In this document: in pieces, positions 54,894 to 64,000 of the stretch
Position numbering within the stretch: the stretch's first letter is position 1
How the letters are laid out: every line of letters starts with the position of its first letter
Source: an uncultured Lachnospiraceae bacterium
Lineage (GTDB): Bacteria; Bacillota; Clostridia; Lachnospirales; Lachnospiraceae
Reading direction: 5' to 3'
Assembly (NCBI GenBank): GCA_910588125.1
Contig: CAJUPI010000009.1
Coordinates: 1 to 64,000 of the forward strand
Length of the DNA: 64,000 bases
The notes under the pieces: model-generated
The model's input: the letters and a program-made list of their open reading frames with translations, nothing else
Database searches by the model: none
Told to the model about the DNA's origin: nothing
Made by a program: the position numbers and the translations under genes

Positions 54894-55961
54894 CTACCGT
54901 ACCTTCCGCTCAAAAGCCAGAGTAATCAGCCTGTCGATCAATATGCGCTTGGACAATCCACGAGCCTCCCACAGCATCGGATACATGCTGATAGCCGTGA
55001 AGCCCGGCATTGTATTGATCTCATTGAATATGATTTCGCCGTCCTTTTTTACGAAAAAATCCACCCGGGCCAGACCGTAGCCGTCCACTGCATTAAAAAT
55101 CTGTTCGGCCGCTTTTCTCACTCTCTCGGCCGCATCCTCTGGCAAATCCGGATCAATCACAGTGCGGGATTCCTCATTAAAATATTTGGCATCAAAATCA
55201 TAGAATTCCGCCGCTGCCAGAATCTCCCCTACTCCGGAGGACATCACCGGCTTATCTCCTCCTCCTAAAACCGCACATTCGATCTCATGGCCTGTAATAG
55301 TTTCCTCAACTAAAATCTTGCTGTCGTGGTTGGCGGCTTCCTCAAGCCCTGCCAACAGCTGTTCGCGATTCTCCGCTTTGGTGATTCCCCGGGAAGAGCC
55401 GGCATTGGCCGGCTTGACAAAGACCGGATAGGGGAAGCTTTGTTCTATCTGGCGGATGATCGAATCGGGATCCTTTCGCAGCTTCCATACCAGAACGGGT
55501 ACATAGGCGGCCTGGCGGATTCCCAGAGTACTGACAATCATTTTTGTGTACAGCTTATCCATGGAGACGGCAGAGGACAGAACGCCACATCCTACATAGG
55601 GAATATGAGCCATTTCAAAAAGTCCCTGGATAGTGCCGTCCTCCCCATAAGGGCCATGGAGAATGGGAAATGCGACATCAACCGATATTTTACGGCTCTC
55701 TCCGTTTTGTGTTAAAATCACGCATTTTTGGGTGGCATCAGGAGAGATAATCGCTTCCGTCTGGCTTTCGCGCCAGGCGCCGGAACGAATATCCTCGACG
55801 GATTCGGTTTTCAGCCAGTGGCCGGATTCGGTGATGCCGATGAGTAATAAATTATAGCGTAAAGTATCTATCTGGTCAATCACGTTGGCAGCAGACATGC
55901 AGGAGACAATATGCTCGGATGACTGGCCGCCAAACAAAACGGCGATGGTTTTTTTTGACAT
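54894..55961 (-). CDS. ddl: D-alanine--D-alanine ligase
   Basis: ATP-grasp ligase of 355 residues that joins two D-alanines for the pentapeptide. N-terminal VLFGGQSSEHIVS, the serine-loop PILHGPYGEDGTIQG, FVKPANAGSSRGI and the metal site FNEINTMPGFT are present. The omega loop reads EFYDFDAKY; the Lys-Tyr pair is that of D-Ala-D-Ala ligases, not D-Ala-D-Lac ligases, so this gene alone gives no sign of vancomycin resistance. First gene of the ddl-murI-DUF1934 operon. Confidence 0.96.
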   Translation of the reverse strand: MSKKTIAVLFGGQSSEHIVSCMSAANVIDQIDTLRYNLLLIGITESGHWLKTESVEDIRSGAWRESQTEAIISPDATQKCVILTQNGESRKISVDVAFPILHGPYGEDGTIQGLFEMAHIPYVGCGVLSSAVSMDKLYTKMIVSTLGIRQAAYVPVLVWKLRKDPDSIIRQIEQSFPYPVFVKPANAGSSRGITKAENREQLLAGLEEAANHDSKILVEETITGHEIECAVLGGGDKPVMSSGVGEILAAAEFYDFDAKYFNEESRTVIDPDLPEDAAERVRKAAEQIFNAVDGYGLARVDFFVKKDGEIIFNEINTMPGFTAISMYPMLWEARGLSKRILIDRLITLAFERKVR

Positions 55962-56088
55962 GTGAAGGATCCTCCTGGGACGTTATGGTTGGTTTTTTGA
56001 TTGTTACGTTTAATTATACCATATCTGTCAATACTTCAAAATGGAACCGAAATTTTGTATTTTTTAGAAAAACATACCCTCAGCAGAC

Positions 56089-56398
56089 CAATGTCATTAA
56101 GTTAATTTTCTCAGAAGGTACGCCATGGAAAAAGGAGCAGCAAAAGACCGAAAAGGATCTGCCGATTTTTCCGGTTTCGGGATCAAGAATTCCTAAAATC
56201 CCTGATTTTTGCGCAAAGCGAAACGAAAATCCCCAAACTCGCTTCGCTCAGACAGAGTGGATTTTCGTTTCCACGCAAAATCCAGGGATTTAAGGACTTC
56301 TAAATCCCTGCAAAGTCAAAATCGGCAGATCCTTTTCGGTCTTTTGCTGCTCCTTTTTCCATGGCTGAGTATTCTCAGAGCTAAACTTAATGACATTG
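56089..56398. repeat. R1 palindromic element, full copy f (310 bp)
   Basis: Type-B end left, type-A end right, with perfect 15-bp terminal inverted repeats (CAATGTCATTAAGTT). The flanking 10-mers CTCAGCAGAC (56079-56088) and CTCAGCGGAC (56399-56408) match at 9 of 10 positions, the clearest target-site duplication. Arm sequence GGAGCAGCAAAAGACCG differs from copies c and e but is perfectly complementary within this copy. It lies between ddl and spoIIR, 36 bp before the spoIIR ATG. Confidence 0.92.
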
Positions 56399-56434
56399 CT
56401 CAGCGGACAAGGGTATATTCAGGAGAGCAAAAAC

Positions 56435-57226
56435 ATGAAATCCTTCTATAATATCCACAAATCGCAAAAATATCTTCCATCGGCCATGCCTTCCCGGAAA
56501 TATCCTCTGACAAATTATTGGCCGCTGTTTTTTGCGCATAGTTCTGTTCAGGAGTGTTTTATCATTTCATTGGCCTGTTTTTTATTAGCATTGCTGCTCT
56601 CACAGGGATGGCTTCAGGAAAAACGCGAGACTCTGGCAGAAAGGCTGGCTCCCTCCGTGCTGCGGTTTCATGTTCTGGCAGAAAGCGACAGCGCAGAGGA
56701 TCAGCAGGTAAAGCTGGAAGTAAGAAGTTTGATTCTGGATTATCTGAAAGATCATCTGTCAATTCATGCAGATAAGGCGGATACCGTTGCCTGTCTGCTG
56801 GATAATAAGGAAGAGATCGAAGCGCTGGCTGATCGACACCTGCAAAAACAGGGATTTGATTATCAGGCCAGCCTGCAGATAACAAATTGTTATTTTCCTA
56901 CCCGCATTTACGATCGTCTTGTCTTCCCTTGCGGCTACTACGATGCCGCACGTATTACATTGGGAAAAGGAGAGGGCCATAACTGGTGGTGTGTCCTTTA
57001 TCCGCGGTTCTGCTTTGTAGATGCTGCCTGTGTGACAGCGCCAGAAGAAAGCTGTCAAAAACTGGAAGCAGAACTGGCGACAGGCGACTTTCTTGCTCTG
57101 CAGGATCGCCGCCCTGATGTCCAAGTCCGGCTGCTTTTATTTCCCTGGCTTACGCCGGCGGAAACACTCCCCATGGGAACTGCCGGACAAGAGCGCCGAA
57201 ATGAAGTTTTTCCTGTCCAATCTTAA
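56435..57226 (+). CDS. spoIIR: stage II sporulation protein R
   Basis: Protein of 263 residues, the forespore-made signalling protein that triggers SpoIIGA to process pro-sigma-E in the mother cell (known role). A basic N-terminus precedes one TM (about 46-66). The SpoIIR core begins VLRFHVLAESDSAEDQ and includes LVFPCGYYDAARITLGKGEGHNWWCVLYP. The ATG at 56435 follows GGAGAGCAAAAAC. An earlier in-frame ATG at 56390 lies in the R1 terminus. Its promoter must lie in or next to that element; I could not identify a convincing sigma-F site. Its stop overlaps the convergent TolC-like gene by 4 bp. Confidence 0.92.
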   Translation: MKSFYNIHKSQKYLPSAMPSRKYPLTNYWPLFFAHSSVQECFIISLACFLLALLLSQGWLQEKRETLAERLAPSVLRFHVLAESDSAEDQQVKLEVRSLILDYLKDHLSIHADKADTVACLLDNKEEIEALADRHLQKQGFDYQASLQITNCYFPTRIYDRLVFPCGYYDAARITLGKGEGHNWWCVLYPRFCFVDAACVTAPEESCQKLEAELATGDFLALQDRRPDVQVRLLLFPWLTPAETLPMGTAGQERRNEVFPVQS

Positions 57227-58404
57227 TCGCTTACTGCCGCAAATCCCAGCACTCCCCAGTCATAATTCTCCATCGCCTGCAATAGATTCAGGTTCGCCGA
57301 TTCCTTCGCCGCTTTCTTCTGATAATAGGCAAGCTGAGTTCCGATATACTGGGCTTCTGACAACAATCCCAGCCGGTACTGCCTTTCGGAGGCGTCCCGG
57401 CTTAGCTCTGCTGCCGCAAACCCTGTCTGCGCCGCCTCATAAGCCGCCCTTTTGTCCTGTACCTCCTGATACAGACGCTGCATCTCAATGATCAGCTTCT
57501 GATCTCCCTCGTCAATCATCCGGCTGCGCGCCACAACCTGATCGTTGGTGTTGCCCTTGGCAGAGGTCCGCTGAGATATCAAGGTATAATTGTTGCCAAT
57601 TGCTTTTCTCGTATCCTCCTCCAGATTCATCCCATCCAGACGAGACATATCGAACTCCGGAATAGGACAGATCTCCGGCTGGCTATCCGGATCATAGCCC
57701 AACAACATACAGAGCGTTCTTCTCACACTTTCCTGCTGGTTCTCTAGAGACATCAGTTGGGAACGTGCTGCCAGCAGGCTGCTGTTGGCGCTGGCAAGAT
57801 CCGTTCCGGTAGCCAGTCCCAGGGACGCCATCCGTCCTGCCATATCCGTCTGCCTCTCATAAAGCTGTACCATGGTCTGTAGCGTGGCGATATTCTGCCG
57901 AATAGTCTCATAACCGATCATCGCACTCTGAGTGCCGGCAACCACCTGCCGCTCTGCCCTGCGAATGGCACTGGTATTCTGCCGGTTGGTCTCCCACTTA
58001 TTGTAGGTATCCCGCATCCCCTGGATCATTCCTTTATAGCCCTTGTCCAGCTGACGGCCTGTGGAAACCAGGAGCTGGCTTCCGGTAAGCTGTCCCAGAG
58101 AGACATATTGATCCGCCAGCTCCTTCACCACCTGCTGCTGACTTTCCATCTCTGTCACTACTCCGGCAAAATCTTCCCTGCTACTCATATAAGTATCCCA
58201 CGCTTTAGAAATATCAGGATTATACTCATGCACAAGCTTTGGAATCTCATCATATTCAATCCGGTTATCCTGCAATCTTGCCAGAGTCGCCGCATCATAG
58301 CGCCCGGCCTCCGGCGGGGCCCCCGGACCGGTAGGCGCCGCAAATGCCTTAAGCCCTGGCATTGTAAGGATCGTGATTGAAAGAATCAGCGCCAATCTCT
58401 TCAT
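57223..58404 (-). CDS. TolC-family protein (second copy)
   Basis: Secreted protein of 393 residues: signal peptide (about 1-22), then the long helical repeats of the outer-membrane-efflux family. Residues about 125-240 and 285-380 form two coiled-coil halves (AERQVVAGTQSAMIGYETIRQNI; LIIEMQRLYQEVQDKRAAYEAAQ). In diderms such proteins are outer-membrane channels; in a presumed monoderm the role is unclear. It is a paralogue of the next gene and the last member of the RND operon. Confidence 0.85.
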   Translation of the reverse strand: MKRLALILSITILTMPGLKAFAAPTGPGAPPEAGRYDAATLARLQDNRIEYDEIPKLVHEYNPDISKAWDTYMSSREDFAGVVTEMESQQQVVKELADQYVSLGQLTGSQLLVSTGRQLDKGYKGMIQGMRDTYNKWETNRQNTSAIRRAERQVVAGTQSAMIGYETIRQNIATLQTMVQLYERQTDMAGRMASLGLATGTDLASANSSLLAARSQLMSLENQQESVRRTLCMLLGYDPDSQPEICPIPEFDMSRLDGMNLEEDTRKAIGNNYTLISQRTSAKGNTNDQVVARSRMIDEGDQKLIIEMQRLYQEVQDKRAAYEAAQTGFAAAELSRDASERQYRLGLLSEAQYIGTQLAYYQKKAAKESANLNLLQAMENYDWGVLGFAAVSD

Positions 58405-58425
58405 CCTTTCCTCCCTTTCTTTTCG

Positions 58426-59595
58426 TTATGAAGTACTGGCCAACCCGTTGACTGCCCAGTCATATGTCTCCATCGACTGAAACAGGTTCAAATCCGCAAT
58501 CTGCAATGCCAGCTCTTTGTTGCGGACCGCATATTGTTGATTTTCAAGCTCCGAGCGGCTGGCATTGCCCTGCCCGAAATTCACCTCCAGCGACCGTAAA
58601 TTCCGATTTTCCAGATCCAGCTCCGCCACTGCCTGATCATAAGCCAGCTTTGCCGCCAGCACATTCTGATAATTGGTCACCAGAGACGAGCCAATCTTCT
58701 GTTCATTATCAGCCAACGTCTTTTTCAAACTCGCTATCGTGTTATCCGCAGTGGCATTTTCCAGCTTTTTCTGATTCACCTTCAAGGTATAACTGTTTTC
58801 CACTGCCTGTTCTTTATCCGCCTGAGGATTCATCCCCGCAATCCGGTTTATGTCTGCTGCCGGAACAGCGCGGATCTCCGGCTGGGCATCATATTTCCAG
58901 CCCAACATCACCAAAAGCTTTTGGCGAACATTCTCTATTCCCGAGCGGGCAGATTCGATATTGCGGTTAGCTGTCATCAACGCTTCCTGGGCATTTAACA
59001 CATCAACCTGGGTAGCCAGCCCATTGTCCCGGCGAATATTAGTTGTCGTCATTGCCAGCTCCGCCTGCTTAAGTTGAAGTTCTGCCTGTTCAAGCTCAAG
59101 CAGGCTTCTGGCATAGCTCACCATATTGCTCTGGGCCACTGTCACCAGCGTCTTTTCCGCCTGTTTATAATTCAGATAAATAATCTCGCTGTCTTCTAAG
59201 TTGTCATCTGCCTGCTGCATCAGATTCTTCGCCTGCACTTCCGCCATCACTACCGACGCCACCACATAACCATACGTGGGATCATCTGCGTCCGGATACT
59301 CCACACTGGCATAAATCTCCTCCGCCATGTCCCGGTACTTGGCCGACACATCATCCCTGGTATTGCCATATTTTTTCTTAAACTCATTCAAATCCAGCTG
59401 ATTCGTCTGCACCGTAGCATTATACTCGGCAATCAGCGCTTCAATCTCATCATATTCCAGCACATCATCCTGCAGCCTTGCCCACTCCTCTGCCGGCCGG
59501 GCAAACTCCGGGCTCGCCGCACAGGTCCCAAAAGGCATGGCCCCCGCCGTCACCAAAGCTATGCCGCACACCATCAAACGTTTCCCGATTTTCAT
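58426..59595 (-). CDS. TolC-family protein (first copy)
   Basis: Secreted protein of 389 residues with a signal peptide (about 1-26). It shares the start pattern ARLQDDVLEYDEIEALIAEYN with its downstream paralogue. Helical hairpin regions (about 130-215 and 280-380) are rich in Ala, Leu, Gln and Glu (LELEQAELQLKQAELAMTT). It lies 160 bp after the RND pump gene and 21 bp before the second copy. The pair may form a mixed assembly that contacts the adaptor (inference). Confidence 0.85.
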   Translation of the reverse strand: MKIGKRLMVCGIALVTAGAMPFGTCAASPEFARPAEEWARLQDDVLEYDEIEALIAEYNATVQTNQLDLNEFKKKYGNTRDDVSAKYRDMAEEIYASVEYPDADDPTYGYVVASVVMAEVQAKNLMQQADDNLEDSEIIYLNYKQAEKTLVTVAQSNMVSYARSLLELEQAELQLKQAELAMTTTNIRRDNGLATQVDVLNAQEALMTANRNIESARSGIENVRQKLLVMLGWKYDAQPEIRAVPAADINRIAGMNPQADKEQAVENSYTLKVNQKKLENATADNTIASLKKTLADNEQKIGSSLVTNYQNVLAAKLAYDQAVAELDLENRNLRSLEVNFGQGNASRSELENQQYAVRNKELALQIADLNLFQSMETYDWAVNGLASTS

Positions 59596-59755
59596 TCCAG
59601 CTTACATTCCTTTCTCTTCACCCAGACCCCACCAGCAATCAGACACGCAGCCTTAGTACCGCTACGTGAAACTCCGGGCGGGAGCACGTCTGAGGGTATT
59701 CTCTTATCCCCAAACGGCGTACCTCCCTGGATTTTTTGGCCCTCTTTCCTCAAAA

Positions 59756-62700
59756 TCAATCATAGCTCGGCTCCTTCTTTCTCCTCCGCCCGCTCATCAA
59801 AAGATAATATCCCGGCAACATCAGAAGCGCCAAAACCGTTGATGCTATCAGGCCGCCTACATCCACCAGCGCCAATCCCTGCATACTCTCGCCACTATCA
59901 CCGTAAGCCATCGCCATAGGGATCATCGCCACAATCGTGGTCAGCGTGGTCATCAATATCGGACGTAAACGAGTAGCTCCTGCCTCAATCAGCGCCGTGT
60001 GCAAATCCATCTCCTGCCGGTATTGGTTCACGGTATCCACATAGAGGATGCCATTATTTACCACCGTCCCCGACAGCATCAGAAATCCCAGCAGAGAAGC
60101 CATACTGATAGGCACATCTGTCAAATAAAGAAGGCCGAAGGAACCAATCAATGCAAATGGAATGGTCGTCATGACCATGATAGAAAATTTAGGTGACTCA
60201 AACTGAGCCGCCATAACCACAAATACCAAAAATACTGCCGTGCCGATCGCGCCGAACAGATTGCCAAATTCCCGTGCCATGGCTTCATCCATGCTGTTGA
60301 CCGCACGGGAAAGCGTCGGGCTCATATGCTTTGCCACCACTTCATCATAAAACCGGTCTTCCAGCTCATCAATCAGGTGGGGATCATCCGTCTGCAAATC
60401 ACCGGTGATCGTCACCCGGTATTGCCGATCTGACCGGATAATCGTGGCCGGGCTATCCTTAAAACCAATATCAGCCACATCGGTCAACGCCACGGAAGCT
60501 CCCGCATTGTTGGTCAGCACGATGCCGTTTAATTTATCGATCGTGTCATATTCATCATCCGGATATTCCACCCTGACGCTGATATCATCTCCATTTACCT
60601 CCAGGGTCGTGGCCTCTACTCCGCCCAGCATATTGCTTACGCTGCCCGCAATCTGCATCGGAGTTATATTTTCTGCATTCGCCTTCACCGCATCAATATC
60701 CAGCCTGACAACCGGCGCCGCATTCTCCAGCGTGCTATGTACCTTCGTCACTTCACTGTATCCCAAAAGTTCATTGACAATCTGGTCTGAGACCTCCTTC
60801 AGCTCATCATACTGTGTGCTCTGCAGAATGTATTCCACTCCGCTTGCAGAAGACATCATGCTCATGGAAGAAGATGCCGTCACTGATATGTTAGCACCTG
60901 CAATCTGATTCAGCAAGGGTTTCCATTCTTTTACAACCTGATCGGTCTCCCGCTTCCTCTCATCCAGCAGATAAGCTGTCAGGGTAGCTCCGCCGCCGCC
61001 CATGCTCATACCGCTGCCGCCGGAGGTCAGCATATAAGACTCCAAATCCGGATCTTTTGATATAACCGCCTCGACCTGCCGCAAAATCTTATCTGTCTCT
61101 TCCACCTTAAGCCCCGGCCGGGTATCAATGCTGACACTTATGGTGCCGGTGTCATCTGCCACCATCAGCTCCATCCGCAGCTGAGTCGCCATCCAGATAG
61201 AAATTCCCAGCATGACAACGGAGAGCACCACCACCGTAATCTTTTTCGGCAAAATCACCCGCATCATTCCCCGGTATCCGTCCTGCATCTTTGCCAGCAG
61301 CCATCCTGTCGGCGAACTGTCCTTCTCCTGCGGACGAAAAACGCAATAACACAAAGGTACAATCGTCATAGCACTGATCAGCGACGCCACCAAACAGAAA
61401 ATGATCGTAAAGCCCAGCGGCTTAAACATCTGTCCTGTCATTCCCTCCAAAAGCGCCAACGGCAAAAACACCACACATGTCGTGGCCGTACCGCCGATAA
61501 TGGACTGCAGTACAATGCCGCTGCCCTCAAGCGCCGCCTCACGATATCCGACAATCCCTCTGCCCTTAGTGGAGCGGAAACAGCTCTCCAGCACCACGAT
61601 AGAGTTATCCACCATCATACCCACGCCCAGCACCAGGCTGCTCAAGGTGATGACATTCAAGGTAAAGCCCATGGCCTGCATCAGGATCAATGCCGCCAAA
61701 ATTGAGATCGGAATAGACGTACCTACAATCAATGATGCCCGGATTTCCCCGAAGAACAGGAAAATAATCACCATGGACACCAGCACTGCCATCGCCATGG
61801 TCTGCATCACACTCTTTAAGGAAGACTGAATCGAATCACTGGTATCATTCACCACTACGATTTCCAGATTCTCATCCTTCGCCTGCAAAGCTTCGATAAC
61901 CTTATTGACCTCCTTCGACACCTCCATAGCCGTGGCGCTCTGCTGCTTCTTCACGCCGATGGAAATCGTGTCCCGCCCGTCATAGCGCGCCACACCGCTG
62001 GCATCTTTCAGGGCATTGCGGACATTGGCCACATCCTCCAGATAGATCACGTTGCCATTGCCAAGGGAAATCGGAATCTTCTTTAACAGTTCCATGGTGT
62101 CGTACTCGATTCCGGCGCTGACGGACAACTGCTGCCCGCCGACCGCCGTATCCCCGGCCGGATAAGTAAAATTCGCACTGCCAATAGCCTGAGAAAGAGA
62201 ATTCATATTCAAATGGTACTGCTGCAGCTTCTCCGGAATCAGTTCTATTTTAATATACTCCTCCCGGCCACCGCTGACGTCCACATCCGTCACCGTGGTG
62301 ATCTTCTCCAGCTCCGGAACTACCTTATTATCTACATAATTATAAAGATTCGGCTCCGTCTTGTGGTTCACTGACAAATATACGGATGCCATGTCGTCTA
62401 AATTCAGCTCTACCACTACCGGCGATTCACAGTCATCCGGAAGCGATGCTTCCAACACATCCATTTTCTTCTTCAAATCATCATAAGCATCATCAATGTC
62501 CTTGCCATAGTCATATTGGATGATTACCATGGACATGTTCTCCATGGACATGGACTGAATCGTGTCCACGCCGCTTAAGGAACCTATATTATCTTCAATC
62601 TCTGTCGTCACCAGATCATTGACATCTTCCGGACTTGCCCCCGGATATATCGTGGCAATGATCAGCATCGGCATATCCATGGTCGGCATAAGCTCCATCT

Positions 62701-62797
62701 TCGCTGACAAGACGGACTGTAAACCAAACACAATCAGGCACAGTACCACCAGCACTGTGGTAACCGGCCGTTTGAGGACTGATTTTGTTAATCCCAT
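59756..62797 (-). CDS. RND-family efflux permease (AcrB/SwrC-like)
   Basis: Pump of 1,013 residues with the RND layout: TM1, a large extracytoplasmic loop, six TMs, a second loop and six TMs. The proton-relay region in TM4 reads GVGMMVDNSIVVLESCF, with Asp followed by Asn instead of the Asp-Asp pair of AcrB; this variant is frequent in Gram-positive members. A Met/Ser/Gly-rich stretch (SGGSGMSMGGGGATL) lies in the second loop. Substrates are unknown; lipids, surfactants or bile acids are possible for a gut host (inference). It follows the adaptor gene by 13 bp. Confidence 0.93.
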   Translation of the reverse strand: MGLTKSVLKRPVTTVLVVLCLIVFGLQSVLSAKMELMPTMDMPMLIIATIYPGASPEDVNDLVTTEIEDNIGSLSGVDTIQSMSMENMSMVIIQYDYGKDIDDAYDDLKKKMDVLEASLPDDCESPVVVELNLDDMASVYLSVNHKTEPNLYNYVDNKVVPELEKITTVTDVDVSGGREEYIKIELIPEKLQQYHLNMNSLSQAIGSANFTYPAGDTAVGGQQLSVSAGIEYDTMELLKKIPISLGNGNVIYLEDVANVRNALKDASGVARYDGRDTISIGVKKQQSATAMEVSKEVNKVIEALQAKDENLEIVVVNDTSDSIQSSLKSVMQTMAMAVLVSMVIIFLFFGEIRASLIVGTSIPISILAALILMQAMGFTLNVITLSSLVLGVGMMVDNSIVVLESCFRSTKGRGIVGYREAALEGSGIVLQSIIGGTATTCVVFLPLALLEGMTGQMFKPLGFTIIFCLVASLISAMTIVPLCYCVFRPQEKDSSPTGWLLAKMQDGYRGMMRVILPKKITVVVLSVVMLGISIWMATQLRMELMVADDTGTISVSIDTRPGLKVEETDKILRQVEAVISKDPDLESYMLTSGGSGMSMGGGGATLTAYLLDERKRETDQVVKEWKPLLNQIAGANISVTASSSMSMMSSASGVEYILQSTQYDELKEVSDQIVNELLGYSEVTKVHSTLENAAPVVRLDIDAVKANAENITPMQIAGSVSNMLGGVEATTLEVNGDDISVRVEYPDDEYDTIDKLNGIVLTNNAGASVALTDVADIGFKDSPATIIRSDRQYRVTITGDLQTDDPHLIDELEDRFYDEVVAKHMSPTLSRAVNSMDEAMAREFGNLFGAIGTAVFLVFVVMAAQFESPKFSIMVMTTIPFALIGSFGLLYLTDVPISMASLLGFLMLSGTVVNNGILYVDTVNQYRQEMDLHTALIEAGATRLRPILMTTLTTIVAMIPMAMAYGDSGESMQGLALVDVGGLIASTVLALLMLPGYYLLMSGRRRKKEPSYD

Positions 62798-62810
62798 AGC
62801 TGCATTCCTC

Positions 62811-63965
62811 CTACTCTGCCTGTGTGCTCTCTGTCTGTACGTTACCTGCCGGCGCGTTTTCCTTTGGTGTATCCTCTGCCGACGCGTTTTCTCCCGGTAT
62901 ATTTTCTGCCTGTGCCTCTCCTGGCAGCTGGGCCTTAGCCCCTTCCGCCAATTCCGAACTCCAGGTGGTGATCACCAAATCATCGCTTTGAATGCCAGAC
63001 AGGATCTCCGCCCGCTCAGAATCGTAGATCCCCACCTCCACCGGAATATGGTGCACAGTTCCATTATCATAGGTATATACATAGGCATCCCCGCCGGAAT
63101 AATAGACGGCATCTACCGGAATACTCATAGCCTGATCTGCCCGGTCAGACACCACAAACAGGCTGACTGCCGATCCGGTAGGTAACGCATCTCCGTTCTC
63201 CACGGAAGCCTTGACCTTAAAAAGCCCGGTATCCGCGTCAATCATGCTGCTGATTTCCGTCACGCTTCCCTGATATTCCTTGCCGTTCTTTTCAATCGTC
63301 ACCCGGTCGCCCACCTGCATTTGATCCACCACCTTCTCGGTTACCGAAAAGGTGATCGCCTTGCTTCCTTCACCGGAAATCACGCAGATCAGGGACTGTT
63401 GGGCCACATTGTCATGGACCTCCACATCGCATTGCTCCACCATCCCGCCTATCGATGCGGTAATATTGCTGAATTCCATCTGATAATCATAATTCAGCTT
63501 GGCCTGTTCGTACTGGATCCTGGCGCTCTTGGCTTGCATCTCCGCCTGTTCATAAACTGCAGAAGCAATATCCCCCGCTGCAAACAAAGCCTGCTGCCTC
63601 CGGAAATTGGTCTCTGCATTGTCCATGGCCGTCTTTGCCGCCTCCATACTGAGACGCGCCGCATCCACCTGCTTGGTATCAATCTTGCAGATCGCCTGTC
63701 CCTCGGCAACCACGTCCCCGGCCTTTACATACACATCCGTGATCTCTCCCGCCGCCTTCGGATAAATATATACCACATCCGACGGCTCCACAGTACCCAC
63801 CAGATTCCGGTACAGCACGATGTCCCCCGGCTGCGGCCGCTCTGCCTCAACCACCGGCACCGGCGCCTCTTCCAACACCGCCTTCGGCTTCATCGCCCGC
63901 GGTACAATGATAGCGGCGCCCACCGCCACCACGACAACTCCTGCAATAATTACTCCCTTATTCAT
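62811..63965 (-). CDS. RND efflux periplasmic adaptor (HlyD/MFP family)
   Basis: Adaptor of 384 residues with an N-terminal TM anchor (VIIAGVVVVAVGAAIIVP) and no lipobox. The lipoyl half-motif EITDVYVKAGDVVAEGQAICKID, a short coiled coil (about 105-155) and the beta-barrel domain (VGDRVTIEKNGKEYQGSVTEIS) follow. The C-terminal 45 residues are a low-complexity tail rich in Ala, Glu, Asn and Pro. First gene of the RND operon in this window; GAGGAG precedes the ATG. Any regulator would lie beyond the window edge. Confidence 0.93.
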   Translation of the reverse strand: MNKGVIIAGVVVVAVGAAIIVPRAMKPKAVLEEAPVPVVEAERPQPGDIVLYRNLVGTVEPSDVVYIYPKAAGEITDVYVKAGDVVAEGQAICKIDTKQVDAARLSMEAAKTAMDNAETNFRRQQALFAAGDIASAVYEQAEMQAKSARIQYEQAKLNYDYQMEFSNITASIGGMVEQCDVEVHDNVAQQSLICVISGEGSKAITFSVTEKVVDQMQVGDRVTIEKNGKEYQGSVTEISSMIDADTGLFKVKASVENGDALPTGSAVSLFVVSDRADQAMSIPVDAVYYSGGDAYVYTYDNGTVHHIPVEVGIYDSERAEILSGIQSDDLVITTWSSELAEGAKAQLPGEAQAENIPGENASAEDTPKENAPAGNVQTESTQAE

Positions 63966-64000
63966 TGCTGTCTCCTCTTGCCTTTTTGTTCTTCTGACTA

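Noticed and set aside
55129..55230. Ddl as a D-Ala-D-Lac (vancomycin-resistance) type ligase
   Set aside because: The omega loop keeps the Lys-Tyr pair of D-Ala-D-Ala ligases, and no vanH or vanX partner lies nearby.
59596..59755. Possible structured RNA or promoter between the RND pump and the TolC-like genes
   Set aside because: It holds traces resembling worn R1/R2 pieces (TATTCTCTTATC, GGCGTACC) but no convincing stem or promoter.

Overview
The window reads as a chromosomal segment of an anaerobic, spore-forming gut Firmicute, most likely family Lachnospiraceae. The basis is protein content rather than any marker search: type III glutamine synthetase, SpoIIR and a CotS-family coat protein, a ChW-repeat polysaccharide deacetylase, a FeoB-associated Cys-rich peptide, and a beta-mannan utilisation locus with the gene set known from Roseburia-type gut clostridia. 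Almost all genes lie on the minus strand. No tRNA, rRNA, CRISPR array, phage or intact insertion sequence was seen.

Region 1 (about 1-25.2 kb) is a beta-mannan locus. A secreted GH26 endo-mannanase with CBM27-like and CBM23-like modules cuts mannan outside the cell. A binding protein plus two permeases imports the oligosaccharides; no ATPase is encoded here. A CE2-type esterase removes acetyl groups and a GH36 enzyme removes galactose. GH130_2 phosphorolyses the mannooligosaccharides, a cellobiose 2-epimerase converts mannobiose to mannosylglucose, GH130_1 splits that to mannose-1-phosphate and glucose, and a phosphohexomutase yields mannose-6-phosphate. A LacI regulator and four promoters with AT-only operator-like sequence tie the locus together. 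Two parts look damaged: a 1,800-codon secreted repeat protein has two Trp-to-stop changes, and the binding protein has a one-base frameshift in a homopolymer.

Region 2 (25.2-37.9 kb) is housekeeping and accessory: glnN, a NapH-like ferredoxin membrane protein, class II fba, thrC, a hotdog thioesterase, a second phosphohexomutase, a CotS-like protein, a NodB deacetylase and a 55-residue FeoB-associated peptide.

Region 3 (37.9-44.9 kb) is the least familiar unit: an SLC13 permease, a cytoplasmic arylsulfotransferase-family protein, an AraC regulator fused to a PEP-hydrolase-like TIM barrel, and the two halves of a Tm-1-like (UPF0261) protein as separate genes. Two promoters here carry the same 21-bp-spaced direct repeat abutting the same -35 hexamer, so a small dedicated regulon can be proposed.

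Region 4 (45-64 kb) holds rpoB-rpoC, a small membrane protein, a DUF1934 protein, murI, ddl, spoIIR and an RND efflux operon (adaptor, pump, two TolC-like proteins).

Across all regions run two dispersed palindromic repeat families. Family R1 has four copies of 309-310 bp, one short 122-bp copy and several truncated pieces. It has 15-bp terminal inverted repeats, a conserved asymmetric 19-nt block inside each end, stems that differ between copies but still pair within each copy, and about 10-bp flanking direct repeats at three copies. It behaves like a non-autonomous mobile element that also supplies stops, starts and terminators to neighbouring genes. Family R2 is a terminator-like hairpin with a conserved apical core.
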